Assembly (NCBI RefSeq): GCF_032062135.1
Contig: NC_092869.1
Location: 46,347,522-46,411,521, forward strand
DNA: 64,000 bases
Origin: Pyxicephalus adspersus
Lineage: Eukaryota > Chordata > Amphibia > Anura > Pyxicephalidae
Reading direction: 5' to 3'
In this document: one piece after another, positions 1 to 11,061 of the stretch
Numbering within the stretch: position 1 is the stretch's first letter
Layout of the letters: every line of letters begins with the position of its first letter
Program-made: the position numbers and the translations under genes
Notes under the pieces: generated by a model
Seen by the model: only the letters and a program-made list of their open reading frames with translations
What the model was told of the DNA's origin: nothing
Databases searched by the model: none

Positions 1-1252
1 ATGGTTACTAGGAAAAAAAATATATGATTTTTTTTTCTCACATTTTTTTGTAACCATTAGACTATTTACCCCTACATCCAATAAGCGAAACGTGTCAGGT
101 AACGACATTATATGGTCTATACGACTTAAGACACCCTACGGTTACATTTAAAAAAATGAATTACCTACTGTCTAGTTTGCTAAGTCCATCCCCATGATAT
201 TCTGATGAGTATAAAATGAACAAATTTAAGCTTTGGAACTATGTATTATTGTAGTCATAGGATATGATTTAATTTAGCCTTAAAACCTTTTCCTTATATT
301 ACCTCTACTCCCTATTTCATGTGTTTCAGAGAGGATACTGTTATTGTTGTAGAGAGAGTGCGAAATAACACACAACAATTTTACAACAGCATTGTTACCA
401 TAGGACAATGTGGTGCTGCCATCACCACCAGCTGCTTTTCTAAAAAGTGCAAGTTTTATCAGATTTCTCCACAGACCGGCATTACCCATATGGTTGATCA
501 GCAAATATACTGTTTTGTCTTCAGTGTTTGCATTCCCTTTTATAAAACTCAGCCAAAGAACGCTTTGTGCATTGTCCTGTGTCTGCGGGAAGCCTCCAAT
601 GATGTTTTTGTTTCCCCGTACTGCAGTGCTTTGCCTTGTACAATATTCCACCGTGTCTGAGCTGAGAAAATCAATATCATTTTATAGAACTCTCATTTTT
701 CCGGTACACACAGGCTGCAGTGAGAGCGCCAGGCACTGGATGTCACTGTTATTCCACATTCTGCACCCAGCTGTCAAGTTATTGCCATGATTATTGAGAG
801 CATAAAACTAAGCTGAAAGCTTCCCATGAATAATTCACCTGCTCCTTTTTATACATGGAAAATTAATTGATGTTTTAGACAACAGACAGGTGTGGGACAC
901 ATTGTGATCACAATTCTATAGGCTGAGGTGTCTTACAGCTGCATGCCCAGAGCATCCTCTGTGGTTTGTGCACTGCGTCGCTTCACACATTAATATCTTT
1001 CATACCTTGCAAGATATTCAAGTGGTTTGGGATTTTCTTTTGTTCATCACATGTGAAGATTTTATCTGGTATTAAATGAGAGCTTATAGCTTTAGAACTT
1101 AAAGCTGAACTCCAGGCAAAAAGCTTGAGAGAGGAAATAGATTGAGCTGTGGACACATTTGTCTGTTCTGTCACAAAAATGCCCTGAAAAGTGATTACAG
1201 GAAAAGTAATTGCCCCATGTATACATATGTGGCTTTGAAATGTCATCAAGAG
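1..1252. other. Unique intergenic sequence, no gene recognised
   Basis: No repeat family or gene is recognised here. An open frame of 123 codons lies on the minus strand at 280-651. Its composition is not low-complexity, but I recognise no domain or motif, see no convincing splice sites, and a frame of this length is expected by chance in AT-rich DNA read in six frames. I therefore do not call it a gene. Confidence 0.5.
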
Positions 1253-1743
1253 ATTATTATTATTATTATTATTAAACAGGATTTATATAGCGCCAACATA
1301 TTACGCAGCGCTGTACATTAAATAGGGATTGCAAATGANNNNNNNNNNNNNNNNNNNNNNNNNNNNNNNNNNNNNNNNNNNNNNNNNNNNNNNNNNNNNN
1401 NNNNNNNNNNNNNNNNNNNNNNNNNNNNNNNNNNNNNNNNNNNNNNNNNNNNNNNNNNNNNNNNNNNNNNNNNNNNNNNNNNNNNNNNNNNNNNNNNNNN
1501 NNNNNNNNNNNNNNNNNNNNNNNNNNNNNNNNNNNNNNNNNNNNNNNNNNNNNNNNNNNNNNNNNNNNNNNNNNNNNNNNNNNNNNNNNNNNNNNNNNNN
1601 NNNNNNNNNNNNNNNNNNNNNNNNNNNNNNNNNNNNNNNNNNNNNNNNNNNNNNNNNNNNNNNNNNNNNNNATTTTTTAACCATGTCAGAGATGTAAGTG
1701 GGACAATAACTGTGTAGGGATTTGAAGGCAAAGCACAGGAGCT
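1253..1743 (-). mobile_element. L2-like LINE 3' end, copy A (contains assembly gap)
   Basis: The sequence begins with an ATT microsatellite (1253-1274) and the tail segment with AGCGCCAACATATTACGCAG, then runs into a gap and resumes at 1672 inside the coding 3' part. Both sides match the copy at 58976-59883 almost base for base (one difference seen in 72 bases at 1672-1743). Homology stops abruptly at 1743, so the copy is 5'-truncated to about 0.5 kb. The near identity suggests a recent insertion. The L2-like assignment comes from the reverse-transcriptase remnants in the longer copies. Confidence 0.85.
1339..1671. other. Assembly gap (333 N) inside LINE copy A
   Basis: The window has 333 N here. 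The intact copy at 58976-59883 has 345 bases between the same flanking sequences (59062-59406), so the gap length fits a missing stretch of the LINE, probably lost because the copies are nearly identical. Open frames crossing it are meaningless. Confidence 0.9.
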
Positions 1744-2600
1744 GAGGTATTGCCGTTTCTACAAAGTTATAATAGGCTTGCCTAGAGAAGATGGTAAAGA
1801 ATTGGAAAGATTTTGCAAACTAGCTGTGTTTCTTTGACTAGTGTCACGTTGTCTCCAATCATGCAGTCACTCGTTCATACTTATTCAGCATCATAAAGTG
1901 ACCCACGCTGACCATAGACTCGCAGGAAAGCAAAGTACAGTTATCTGAGGAGATCAGAAAGCCAAAGGCTATGGGACTACTTCCAAGCGGCTTGATGTTC
2001 CATTTGCTTTGACAACCATTAAATAAGGAATTTTAAGGTGTGTGGGCCTATATTTAACCTTCCTGAACCCTTCCACAGGAGGAAAATTGAACACTTAATG
2101 GACAGATTGAACCTGAATGGTAAATACCAACCCAAGGACAACTTTCAAAGTTGATTGCCAAGGCCCTGTTTTTGAGTGACAGTGGACTCCATGGAAGAAG
2201 AACCCGGAAGACTCCACTGTTGAAAAAGAAACATAAAAATCCAGACTGAAATGTATTAAAGAGAACATCAAGTGAGACCCCGAAAGGTTTTGGTTTCTTA
2301 GCTCACATTAAATGCGGTTGCCAAGCCTGGTTGTATAAAGATGTAAGAAAGAAGAGAAGAATGGCTCTTTGTGACAACATAAGTAGTTCGCATTCCCTGC
2401 CTATTCAGCCAGCAGTCATTCTGTGATTTTTTTTTTTACTGAATCTCCTTTGAATCCTTTAACATACTTAGATCATCAAATCCACCAAGGTCTTACTATA
2501 TGGATGATTCCATACAAACCAATCATCAACGTCTTTTTGGTTTTTCCTCTAACCCCCGTGATAATTCCATCATACGTACCAACCCTACAATATATTACCC
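1744..2600. other. Unique intergenic sequence, nothing recognised
   Basis: AT-rich sequence without an open frame of note, tandem repeat or family I recognise. The part after about 2420 may be the upstream portion of the element that carries the motif at 2665, but I cannot place a boundary. Confidence 0.4.
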
Positions 2601-2664
2601 AATACCACTGAAGTTGTCCAATAAACTACATCTCGGAACTCAAATCAATAGTCTCTACTATCCC

Positions 2665-2693
2665 CTGAGGCATCCAAAATGGAGAAACGCGTC
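2665..2693 (+). other. Hammerhead-like core motif, decayed
   Basis: CTGAGG-C-A is followed by a hairpin TCCA-AAA-TGGA, then GAAACGCGTC. In hammerhead terms the first box is CTGANGA with its last A changed to C, stem II is the 4-bp hairpin at 2673-2683, the GAA box is intact, stem III is the self-complementary ACGCGT (2687-2692) and C2693 would be the cleavage-site base. Three of the bases just outside can also pair (TCC with GGA). Downstream sequence to about 2880 may belong to the same element. The motif recurs elsewhere in the window. Ribozyme identity is inference. Confidence 0.4.
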
Positions 2694-2879
2694 AGGAAAC
2701 AGAGAGATAAGATATTATATTCTTTGACTACCTGTGACACTTTATGTATGGAATTTAATCTGGTTGTGCTATGTCGAAACTAGGATGTTTTAACATAATT
2801 AATATATAGGTTATTTACGTTGCCACAAAGAGCTGCTCTCTCTTTGTTCCTGAAGTATATTGAAATTATATTGACACGC

Positions 2880-4506
2880 CACAATGATTTGGGGAAAATG
2901 GCCTTGGGACCGATGAGACAAAACTGAAGCTTTTTTTCTATGTTCTATGTCAACAAAAAAAAAATGTAGCTGGGACTGATGAACCTCAGGGTTTCACACA
3001 CAGATATTCACCAGATCTGAATGTAGAACACCTTTAAGTTGTTGGGATAATGGGAGTCAGATCTGCAATATATGTATGATGCTTCCGTGTCAACACAAAT
3101 TGTGTAATCATAGTTTCAGTTTTCTCTCTTGTTTTGGTTACCATATTTTCAAAATGTGGGCTAATTTGAGCATCTTTTCTTACCCAGATTCTAATGTCCA
3201 GATCTAATGATGTTCTGCTCACCTACAGACAACCCCCTGTCAAGCCTAGGGCCATTCCAACCCTCTATTGTCCCCAGGACTTGTAAATGCATGGGGCAGC
3301 GTATTGAGGGTGGGGACATAGATTTATGGAGGACAAGGGACCCTCTAAGGCAGGACTGAGCCATAAGCTTCATGGAGAAATAACAAACCAAATCATGGAA
3401 CAGGTTGTAGGACAGAGCAAAAGGTCGTTCAACCAGGCAAAGTACCCAAAGTTTGAGTTATTTGAAGTCAAGGGTCAATCCAGGCACCATGCTTCCTTTG
3501 GTGCCTTGATTGATCCTTACTTAACCTTTGACTCAGACAAGAGGGAAGGTTGACGATGAGTTAACAAAGAAATGCATCCCCAGCTGTTCCAGAAATTGCA
3601 AGGTACCATAGACGAGGGGTCCATTGACTGGTCAAGCCTATATTTGGCACAAGGCCAATTAATGTTTAAAAGGCGGGCCCAGGAGATGGTCAGGAAAAGG
3701 CCATTAGTTGCAGGTCATAAATGGCACCTTCGGTGCAGCACAGTGGTACCAGAGAGAATTCACTGTGCACACATGCCCATACAAGACAGCATAGAAGATG
3801 GGGATGGCAAATTTTGTCGTAGTTATCAAAGGCAAACTCAACGTTTTATAAATTGCTTATGTGACATGGCCGGAGGATCGAATAGAAATGTGTCTGCTCA
3901 TCTCACATGGAAATAGGACCACTTTAAATCTTCCAGTCTCTGCTTTTTTTTTACAGCCCCCTATAGCAAAGGTTTCATTAACAAGCTTAGCATTATGCCC
4001 TAATTATGTTATCCTGGTAATGTGTTGGTATCACCCTGGGCCCGCGCAGCCTCGTCTGCTGGAAGGAGGCTTCTAATAAAATGTTTGAATTTTGCATGCA
4101 CATATGGAGGGACTTGGCTGTAGATGCAAGATAAAATCTGCAGGCACTGAAAGCATCTCCAAAGCCAAATTAAATCCGTGTTCATTAAAGATAAGAATTT
4201 CTGGAGGACTCAAGGATCCCGATAAATGACAGATGATTACCAGGGCTGATAATTCTATCTGTTGTGTCATCGCACACCGGGCAAGCAACTCAGCAATGCT
4301 CCTCTGCTGGCAAAAGAAAACTCCAATTTTTAAATCTTGAGACTAAAACATGGAAAAACAGCTCCAGTGAAAATCCATAACCTGAAAGTGTAATTTAATA
4401 AAGGATAACAAAACCAAAGAGCCATTCTGATCCAACAATTTCTGAATCACTGACCTGGGGCATGTACACAAATCGGAAGTTCTGATCCTGCTACAAATGT
4501 CCTTGT
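2880..4506. other. Unique intergenic sequence with one fold-back
   Basis: No gene or known repeat recognised apart from the hairpin at 3470-3518. Several short open frames overlap on both strands (for example 3572-3916) with no recognisable domain and no shared frame extension, so they are treated as chance. Confidence 0.4.
3470..3518. repeat. Imperfect 20-bp inverted repeat (fold-back)
   Basis: Arms 3470-3489 (AAGGGTCAATCCAGGCACCA) and 3499-3518 are reverse complements at 18 of 20 positions, separated by 9 bases. It could be the centre of an old palindromic MITE or a chance hairpin. Pairing outside the arms is weak. Confidence 0.6.
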
Positions 4507-4895
4507 TTGGGCTGCTCCCGTTATTGGGTGACAACACTCTGTCTCCTGTTTGTTCTCCTGTGGTGTCATGCTGTTACAGAGGTCTCAGGTTTAGACTCCA
4601 AGTGGCCATTCCCAACACACATTTTACAGGAATGTCACAATGGTTTCAGGATATAGGAAACCTGTCACGGTTATTGATATATCCAAAGATAAGGAATCTG
4701 TGCATGATGCATTGTATGCAGAAATGATTGCAAATATACTGTTATGTCATGCATTACACACATTGCATTTGTGCTCCAGTGATCCTTTGTGCCCCAGCAA
4801 TCTATTCTGCTTCAGTACCCACATACTCCAGTGGCCCTTTGTGCTTCAGTGACCTCTGTCCCCCATTGATGTTGTGCTCCAGAAATCCCATATAC
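4507..4895 (+). repeat. Segmental tandem duplication, copy 1
   Basis: This segment and 4976-5345 share the same order of landmarks: GTGGTGTCATGC.GTTACAG, the TTTACAGGAATGT block, GATAAGGAATTTGTGCATGA, then the TTTGTGCTCCAG minisatellite. They are diverged by many substitutions and small indels, so the duplication is old. The minisatellite part is related to the large array at 6320-7230. Confidence 0.75.
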
Positions 4896-4975
4896 CAGTG
4901 AAAATGAGAATTTATTTTTACTGTTTTTTTGTGATCCAGCTATCATTTGTGCATCAGCAATCCCTTTGCTCTAGT

Positions 4976-5345
4976 GGCTTATTGGCTGACAACGCTCTCC
5001 TTTTTTTTTCTCCTGTGGTGTCATGCCGTTACAGGGGTCTCAGGTTGAGACTGCAAGTGCCCATTCCAACACATATTATACAGGAATGTTCCAATGGTTT
5101 CAGAATTTAGGAAACCTGTCCTAAATAATGGCATATTCAAAGATAAGGAATTTGTGCATGATGCATTGCATGCAGAGATTATTGCATTACACGTATTGCA
5201 TTTGTGCTCCAGCGATCCTTTGTGCCCCAGCAATCCATTGTTCTCCAGTAACCAAATACTCCAGTGACCTTTTGTTCTCCGGTGATCAGAAATCCCATAT
5301 ATCAGTGAAACTGAGAATGTGTTTTTACTGCAGTTGCATACCCAA
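4976..5345 (+). repeat. Segmental tandem duplication, copy 2
   Basis: Second copy of the unit described at 4507-4895, offset by about 470 bases. Its 3' part (from about 5283) is in turn the beginning of another duplicated segment found again at about 7220, so at least two rounds of duplication shaped this region. Confidence 0.75.
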
Positions 5346-5580
5346 AAATAAAATAATGGTTCCAACCATTCTCAATTTTACCACAAGCTATTAAAAATCT
5401 AGCTGGAGGTGCCCCTTATGCAAGAGTTTGAATTAATATAGCCCTCTGTATAGCACTCAAGCTGCAATCCTTTTAAAGTTGTTCCTAGCATTAATAAACT
5501 ATTCTTAATAATGTTTGTTTACCATCCAAACTCTGTTTTTATCCACAGCAGAGGCTCCGTGCAGAAGACTTTGCTGTAAG
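5283..5580 (+). repeat. Duplicated segment, copy 1 (partner 7220-7540)
   Basis: Shares with 7220-7540 the ordered landmarks CCCATA.ATCAGTGAAA, ATCTAGCTGG.GGTGCCCCTT, ATGCAAGA.TTTGAAT, GCACTCAAGCTGCAAT and TTTACCATCC, ending at a shared ATCCACAG. Divergence is moderate. It sits about 1.94 kb from its partner, with the expanded minisatellite between them. Confidence 0.8.
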
Positions 5581-6319
5581 TTATCACAACACAAAGCTCC
5601 TAATGGGCCCTCATGGTTAACATCTACTTCAAAGAAAATTCTCTTCCTATACAAGGTGAAAAGTCTCTGGAAATAAAGTGAATCGATGGATTGGAGTTCT
5701 GGTTTATCAAGTTACAAAAAGTAATTTTGGTACTTTGAGTAAATTAAGTCGACTTGTATTATTTCTATGCACAGTAGCCGTAAGCGCCAGCCGCATATCC
5801 GGTGTAACCGCCTCCTGTTCCACAGATGCTCAATTTTGCTTTGTTGTTTCTAAACCAGCCAGTCCCATTCTAACCGACTTGGTGTAATAATTGTCACACA
5901 GACATTTTCCGGTGAGCTCTTCTGAAAGTAAATTGCATTGGTATATATGAGAGGCTGTGGATAATCTTCTATCCTCATTACAGTCAGTGTATTATAATCT
6001 TGTGCGCTGGCTGCACGGCCATTTGTAGCTTATCATCATCACTTCTAGAACATCACGAACGGCCATCAGTATCGTTATGATTGTATGATTGCGTGTTTGT
6101 ATTGGAATGAAAAAGGGCAGCCTGCACAATTAGTGGCAAATCACATGATGACAGAAGCTGCAAGGTGAAGATAATAGGAAGACACAAGACAAGAAGTGGG
6201 AAAATATCCAGGAATTAAAGAAACGGTTTCTTGTACTGCCCCAGTGCCGGGCTCATTGGTGCAAAATAGATAATCCATTTGCATGGCATGTCATAATATG
6301 CTGTAGTCACTGCTTGCAG
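5581..6319. other. Unique intergenic sequence
   Basis: No repeat, gene or motif recognised. It lies inside the duplicated region, between the end of the duplicated segment and the start of the minisatellite at 6320. Confidence 0.4.
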
Positions 6320-7230
6320 TTCAGTGGTCGTTTGTTCTCCAGTCACTACTTTCACAGTACAGTAACAGTGACCCTTTGTGCTCCAGTAGCCACATACTCC
6401 AGTGACCCTTTGTGCTCCAGTAGCCACATACTCCAGTGGCCCTTTGTGCTCTAGTGACCGCTTTTTCTTCAGTGGCCACTTCAGTGGTTTTTCATGCTCC
6501 AATTATCCTTTGTGCTCTAGTAACCCCTTGTATTTCAGTGGATCTTCATGCTCCAGTTACCCTTCGGGCTTAAGTGATCCCTTTGCTCCAGTGACCTCTA
6601 AAGTGGTCCTTCATACTCCATTGACCACTTACTTCAATGGGTTTTCATGTTCCAGTTACCCTTTACTAACCCTTTCTATCTCAGCACTTCTTTGTGCTCC
6701 ATTTACTATTTGTGCATCAGCAATCCCTTTGCTCCAGTGGCTTTCTGTGCTCCAATGACTGTGTTCCAGTGACCACATACTTCAGTGCCTTCTTTTCCTG
6801 TGGTAACCCGAAATACTCCAGTAGTCCTTTGTGTTTCAATGACTATTTAATTCAGTTGCATTTTGTGCTCCAGTAACCAAATACTCCAGAGGCCAATTGT
6901 GCTGCAGTGACTCTTTGTGCCCCAGCAACCACATACTCCAGTAGTCCTTCATGCTCCATTGAACACTTACTTCAGTGGTTTTCCATGCTCCAGGTATCCT
7001 TTGTGCTCTTGTACCCCCTTGTATTTCAGTGGTTCTTTGTGCTCCAGTTAATCTTTGCGCTACCAATGCTCCAATGTGACCAATTCAGTGGCCCTTGTGC
7101 TCCAGTGATCCTTTATGCACCAGCAATCCCTTGTGCTTCAGTAACCACATATTCCAGTGGTGCTTTGTGCTTCAGTGATTACTTATTTCAGTGGCGTCTG
7201 TGCTCCAGTGACCTTGTGCTCCAGAAACCC
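6320..7230 (+). repeat. Minisatellite, 'TTTGTGCTCCAGTGACC' type, about 50 diverged units
   Basis: The array is built from a 17-18 bp monomer around TTTGTGCTCCAGTGACC, often visible as a 34-36 bp dimer with CCACATACTCCAGTGG. Units are diverged by substitutions and small indels. Shorter patches of the same repeat occur at about 4771-4895 and 5203-5290. Open frames across it on both strands are repeat artefacts. Confidence 0.85.
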
Positions 7231-7540
7231 CATACATCAGTGAAATTAAGAATGTGTTTTCACTGCAGATGCAACCCCCCCCCCCCACAAAAAAAAAAAA
7301 TCATTCCAACTATTTTCTATTTTGCCTAAAACTAGTCAAAAACATCTAGCTGGTGGTGCCCCTTATGCAAGAATTTGAATGAATATAGCTCTCTCTATAG
7401 CACTCAAGCTGCAATGCTTTTAAAAGCGTTCCCAACATTATTAAACTACTCTAAATAATTTCTGTTTACCATCCGAATTCTGTTTTGTATCCACAGTAGT
7501 GGTTCAGTAGTACTGGGAGCTCCATGCAGAAAACATTTCC
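7220..7540 (+). repeat. Duplicated segment, copy 2 (partner 5283-5580)
   Basis: Second copy of the segment described at 5283. It contains a run of 14 C followed closely by a run of A (7268-7301), an expansion absent from copy 1, which has a short ACCCAAAAATAAA-like sequence at that place. Confidence 0.8.
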
Positions 7541-8379
7541 CTGAATTCCCTCCCATACATAAAAGTGAAAATTGGTCAGTGTACCATGATTAGCGCATTT
7601 AGAGGATACAGAAAAGAACACTTTAGTCTGGGTCTCATCTTAAGGAGGTTATTCTGCTAATGCATGCTTTTTTACAGATGTTATTGAAATTTGTCTTGTA
7701 AAATAAATCAGCTTACTTGTAAATAGGCAAATGCAGCAGAGCTGAGAGCAGCCTCATAAAAGCTTTGGCTTTAATAACTTTCAGAAAAAAGAAAGACAAA
7801 TAGGTAAATAAAATGTATCTTGTTTGGTTCTGGTCCTTGGATATGAGAGCATTCTGTTTCCTAAAATAGCAGGGGCTGGGGCTTGTAACACTATCCTAGC
7901 TTACTGCTAAGCCCCACCCCTGCTTTTTTGCTCCACCTCCGCAGAGCAGCTTCTGTGCTCTGCCTCCACAGAACAGCTTCTGTACAGACTGGGAATACAT
8001 CCTGGGCTCAGTGAAGTGTTTCTCCTAAAGTGTTTAAGAGCAGACAGAATGAGGAGACAACAGGAGCCAAGAATGGAGGTAAGGGAATTGCTTAGATACT
8101 ATGTAAATATGCTGTATCACATATATACATTTTTAACGCGTTTCCTTCTTTTTTTATAACCCCTTTACTCAAAAATTCTGCTAAGCATTATTTTCATTTG
8201 AAGGCACTGTCAATTCTTATATATTTTTAATGTTTTAGATTCTGCGCAGTTAATGTCTTGACAGTCTTTTTCAGTGAAAAACAAAGCCAACAGTGGGCCC
8301 CTGTGCAGAATCAAGGCTCTCCCACTAAACTGACTCCTTGTGGCTGAGGGTACGGGACTTTTATACAGGTGCACAGTGT
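7541..8379. other. Unique intergenic sequence
   Basis: Mostly unique. At about 7925-7990 a short imperfect direct repeat is visible (GCAGAGCAGCTTCTGTGCTC and ACAGAACAGCTTCTGTACAG). A minus-strand GGAAACGCGTTA occurs at 8135-8145. It shares the GAAACGCGT block of the hammerhead-like family but has no recognisable first box, so it is not annotated separately. Confidence 0.4.
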
Positions 8380-9040
8380 ACACCTCCCCATGTTCACCCC
8401 TGGTCTGCATACCTTTTGTGCCCATAAGGAGGCTTCCCACCATCCCTGTGCTGAGCTCCCAGGTTTGTACACCTGCTGTGTCCAGGGTCCGATTTATAAT
8501 CCCCCCCCCCCAGGCCAGGAGCTTACAAAACTAAAGCTATCATACATTGCTGGCCTGTCATATTGCTACCTGCTCACCATTTCTGAACCAAAAAACAGAA
8601 ACTCTACGTACCATGCAATGCTTCCTATCAATTTTAGGTAGCTGTTAACCTTTGAATCCCATTAACTCTGCAATGAATACTTCCAGAGAAATGCAGCCGC
8701 TCACTACCATGGCACCCTAGGCCATGTCTTAGATTGGCCTTATGAGGGTCTCTTACCTTCTTCCACATCCACACGCCTGTTGTGCCCATTATGAGGAGTC
8801 TCTGCTATCTCTGCTCTGCGCCCCAGCTTCTACTTACCTCATGTGCCTATTATGTGAAGTTACCACCATTCTGGCTTTAATTTCCATTTCTCAACAGCAG
8901 CTGTGCCCAATATGAGCTCACCATTGCTGCAATGATTTCCAGGGTCCAGATGCCTGCTGTGCCCTTTATGAGAGACACCTGGGTCTATATACCTTCTATG
9001 CCCATTATATATAAATTCTCACCATCCTTTCCTAGACTTT
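8380..9040 (+). repeat. Diverged 60-bp minisatellite, locus 1
   Basis: Units contain TGTGCCCATTATGAG, CCACCATCCCTGTGCTGAG and GGGTCTGTACACCTGCTGTG in the same order as the better-preserved array at 17220-18165. Here only about eight units are recognisable, with unrelated sequence between about 8495 and 8725. A C homopolymer lies at about 8503-8512. Confidence 0.7.
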
Positions 9041-10394
9041 ATATATATTTAATACAATGGTGACTGTAAAGGGAGAAACCAAATGGCTAGAGGGGACATC
9101 CAAACTTCCCATTGGGAGTTATTGCAGAGGGGTTGGGTTGTTGAAGTACCTAGGACCCATCAAAAGCCAAAGGCTGATTCCATTCAGCCAGGTTCCATTT
9201 ATAGGTAAAATATTAGCTATGGATGGATTGGTCTTTTGGAGAAAAACAGGGTTATGGTGAAAACATTGTACCATGCAATGCGGAAATAATGAAGTGGCCA
9301 TGAACCAAGCTCCAACCAGGGCTGATGCAGATAATATAATGATTCTGGATGAGGTTAGATCATTTGCATAATATAAAGACCAGAAATTATATTGGAGAAA
9401 CTGAAAAAAAAGGAATAGATTTATTTTGATATCTCAGCATGCTATGCTATGAGGAGCTATGGGAAAGTTTTTGCTCCAGCAACCTTCTCCTTTGCAGTCT
9501 TTTATTTTCATAAGGCTTGGCGTATGGAGAACCCTTGTGTATAAGTTTCTGCCGCTCCAGCACAGATTGCTGTGTTTAGTGGAGCCGATTAAATTCCTCC
9601 ATAGAGATATTAAGAGATCTGAATGAGGGGAATCCCTGACGCTGTTTCTCCCGGAGGGCGCGGGTTTAATGCACCAATAAATGTGATGGCCTTACACATT
9701 CCCCAAACGCTTTATCTGCCATATAAAGACATTGCAGTGCTTGACGTCAGCAGGACCCCCCTCTGTGGGTTCACAGCTATTATTGGGTCTTGGAATATTT
9801 TCATCAAATTACTGTATTAAATCAGGTTTACAGAGAGAACATGAAATGCCTGGAGCGTTCACACCAGTACAGTGTATTAGATACAATATTACACGGTGTG
9901 CATTGCAGGAGATACGGTGATAACTACAGTATATGGTGATAAGTCTGTAGATACCAGACCGTCACCGTCACCAATATGGGCTTGTTGGTCATCCAACATT
10001 CATTACATAACGACATAAATAGAAATAGAACAATTTAGACAAAAGTATTATATTGTTGATAAACTCCTGAAAACACAATACAAATTAATAGCAGTAAATC
10101 TTACAACACAACCGTAACAGGTCTGTTTCTTGCAAAAAACATGGCGCTAGACAGTATACAACTAATCCATAAATAGGTGGGCCCAAAATGTCCCAAACAC
10201 TCCAGTATCAACCTGGTGGGTGTAAAGTTCGCATACAAACCTACACTAACCAGTATCTCTCTCTATCTACCCACAATGCAGTGCACAGTGCTTAAGCCAC
10301 CAATCATCAAGCCCAAGGACTGTCACATGGTTGGCAAGGAGGTGTGTCTTGCTGTATGCCAATACTGACTCTCAGAAAATTTAGGTCCCAGGTG
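9041..10394. other. Unique intergenic sequence
   Basis: No gene or repeat family recognised. Short open frames at 9057-9260, 9623-9820 and 10177-10368 have no recognisable domain. Confidence 0.4.
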
Positions 10395-10639
10395 ATGTGG
10401 TTGGTGGGGTGTCCCTGTAAAGAAACATCATGTTTGTGCCTCTCAGGTCAGTTTAAGGGGCACCAATGAACTTTTTGGCTATCTGTAAGGGTGACATTCT
10501 TCCCACTGGCCAGCAATGTAAGAGACGTTCTTCCCACTGACCACCACACTAATGTACTGAGCTGTGGATACAGAAATTATAGCAGGGGGCCCTGAAAGTT
10601 ATTTCCACGATTCCTCCATATTGAAAAGTTTGCGAAACA
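10395..10639 (-). mobile_element. hAT-type MITE fragment, copy 1 (partner 32197-32431)
   Basis: Shares with 32197-32431 the landmarks CCTCTCAGGTCAGT.TAAG, GGCCAGCAATGTAAGAG, TTCTTCCCACTGACCA.CACACTAATATACTG and GAGCTGTGGATA, and ends in GCGAAACACTG, the reverse complement of a CAGTGTTTC terminus of the kind seen in hAT elements. It lacks coding capacity. The 5' limit is uncertain and I saw no target-site duplication, so the superfamily call is by terminal resemblance only. Confidence 0.6.
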
Positions 10640-10770
10640 CTGGATTAGACAGACGTCAGGGGAAAAACCCTCTGTTAGGCTTTTATTGCTGTTATGCTAT
10701 CATTGAGGGGGAGGGATTTGGGAGGATTTCCCCTGACTTCCCTTATCGTGCAAAGTGATTCCTCTGCTAC

Positions 10771-11061
10771 CTATATGGAATGCAAAGGTTACATTTGGAA
10801 CCTCAATTCTTGTGTGGTCACTAAAACAGGAAGTGAACATTGAGGACAAAGACATTTTACCAAAAGACCTTCATCAGGATTTCTATAGTTGGGATGTTTA
10901 TTTATAATAATATACCGTAATTTATATATTATATATACATTGTTATAGAATGATATGTAAATGGTACAATGTGTATCAATATGTTTATTATTAGCCCTGA
11001 TGAAGGGGGCACAGATCACCAAAACGTGTTGGATCTCTGGAAACCTTTGCATTATATAAAG
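10771..11061. repeat. Inverted-repeat element with two outward-facing hammerhead-like motifs
   Basis: The left arm read on the minus strand and the right arm read on the plus strand share CCTGATGAAGG, a CC/GG-closed middle, AAAA(C/T)GTGT-like sequence, and an outer CCTTTGCATT block (10779-10788 and 11044-11053). The AT-rich centre is at about 10900-10970. The 198-codon minus-strand frame at 10789-11385 crosses this element and is a by-product of it. Confidence 0.6.
10997..11031 (+). other. Hammerhead-like core motif, decayed
   Basis: CTGATGA-A, a GG...CC-closed middle (11005-11020), then AAAACGTGTT. Compared with a hammerhead core the first box is perfect, the G of the GAA box is A, stem III is ACG/TGT with one wobble pair, and stem II is weak. 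The mirror copy on the minus strand at about 10838-10880 keeps CTGATGAAGG but its stem III region is eroded. Confidence 0.35.

Noticed and set aside
280..651. 123-codon minus-strand frame with protein-like composition
   Set aside because: No recognisable domain, no clear splice or promoter context, and overlapping frames of similar length occur on the plus strand. Length is compatible with chance.
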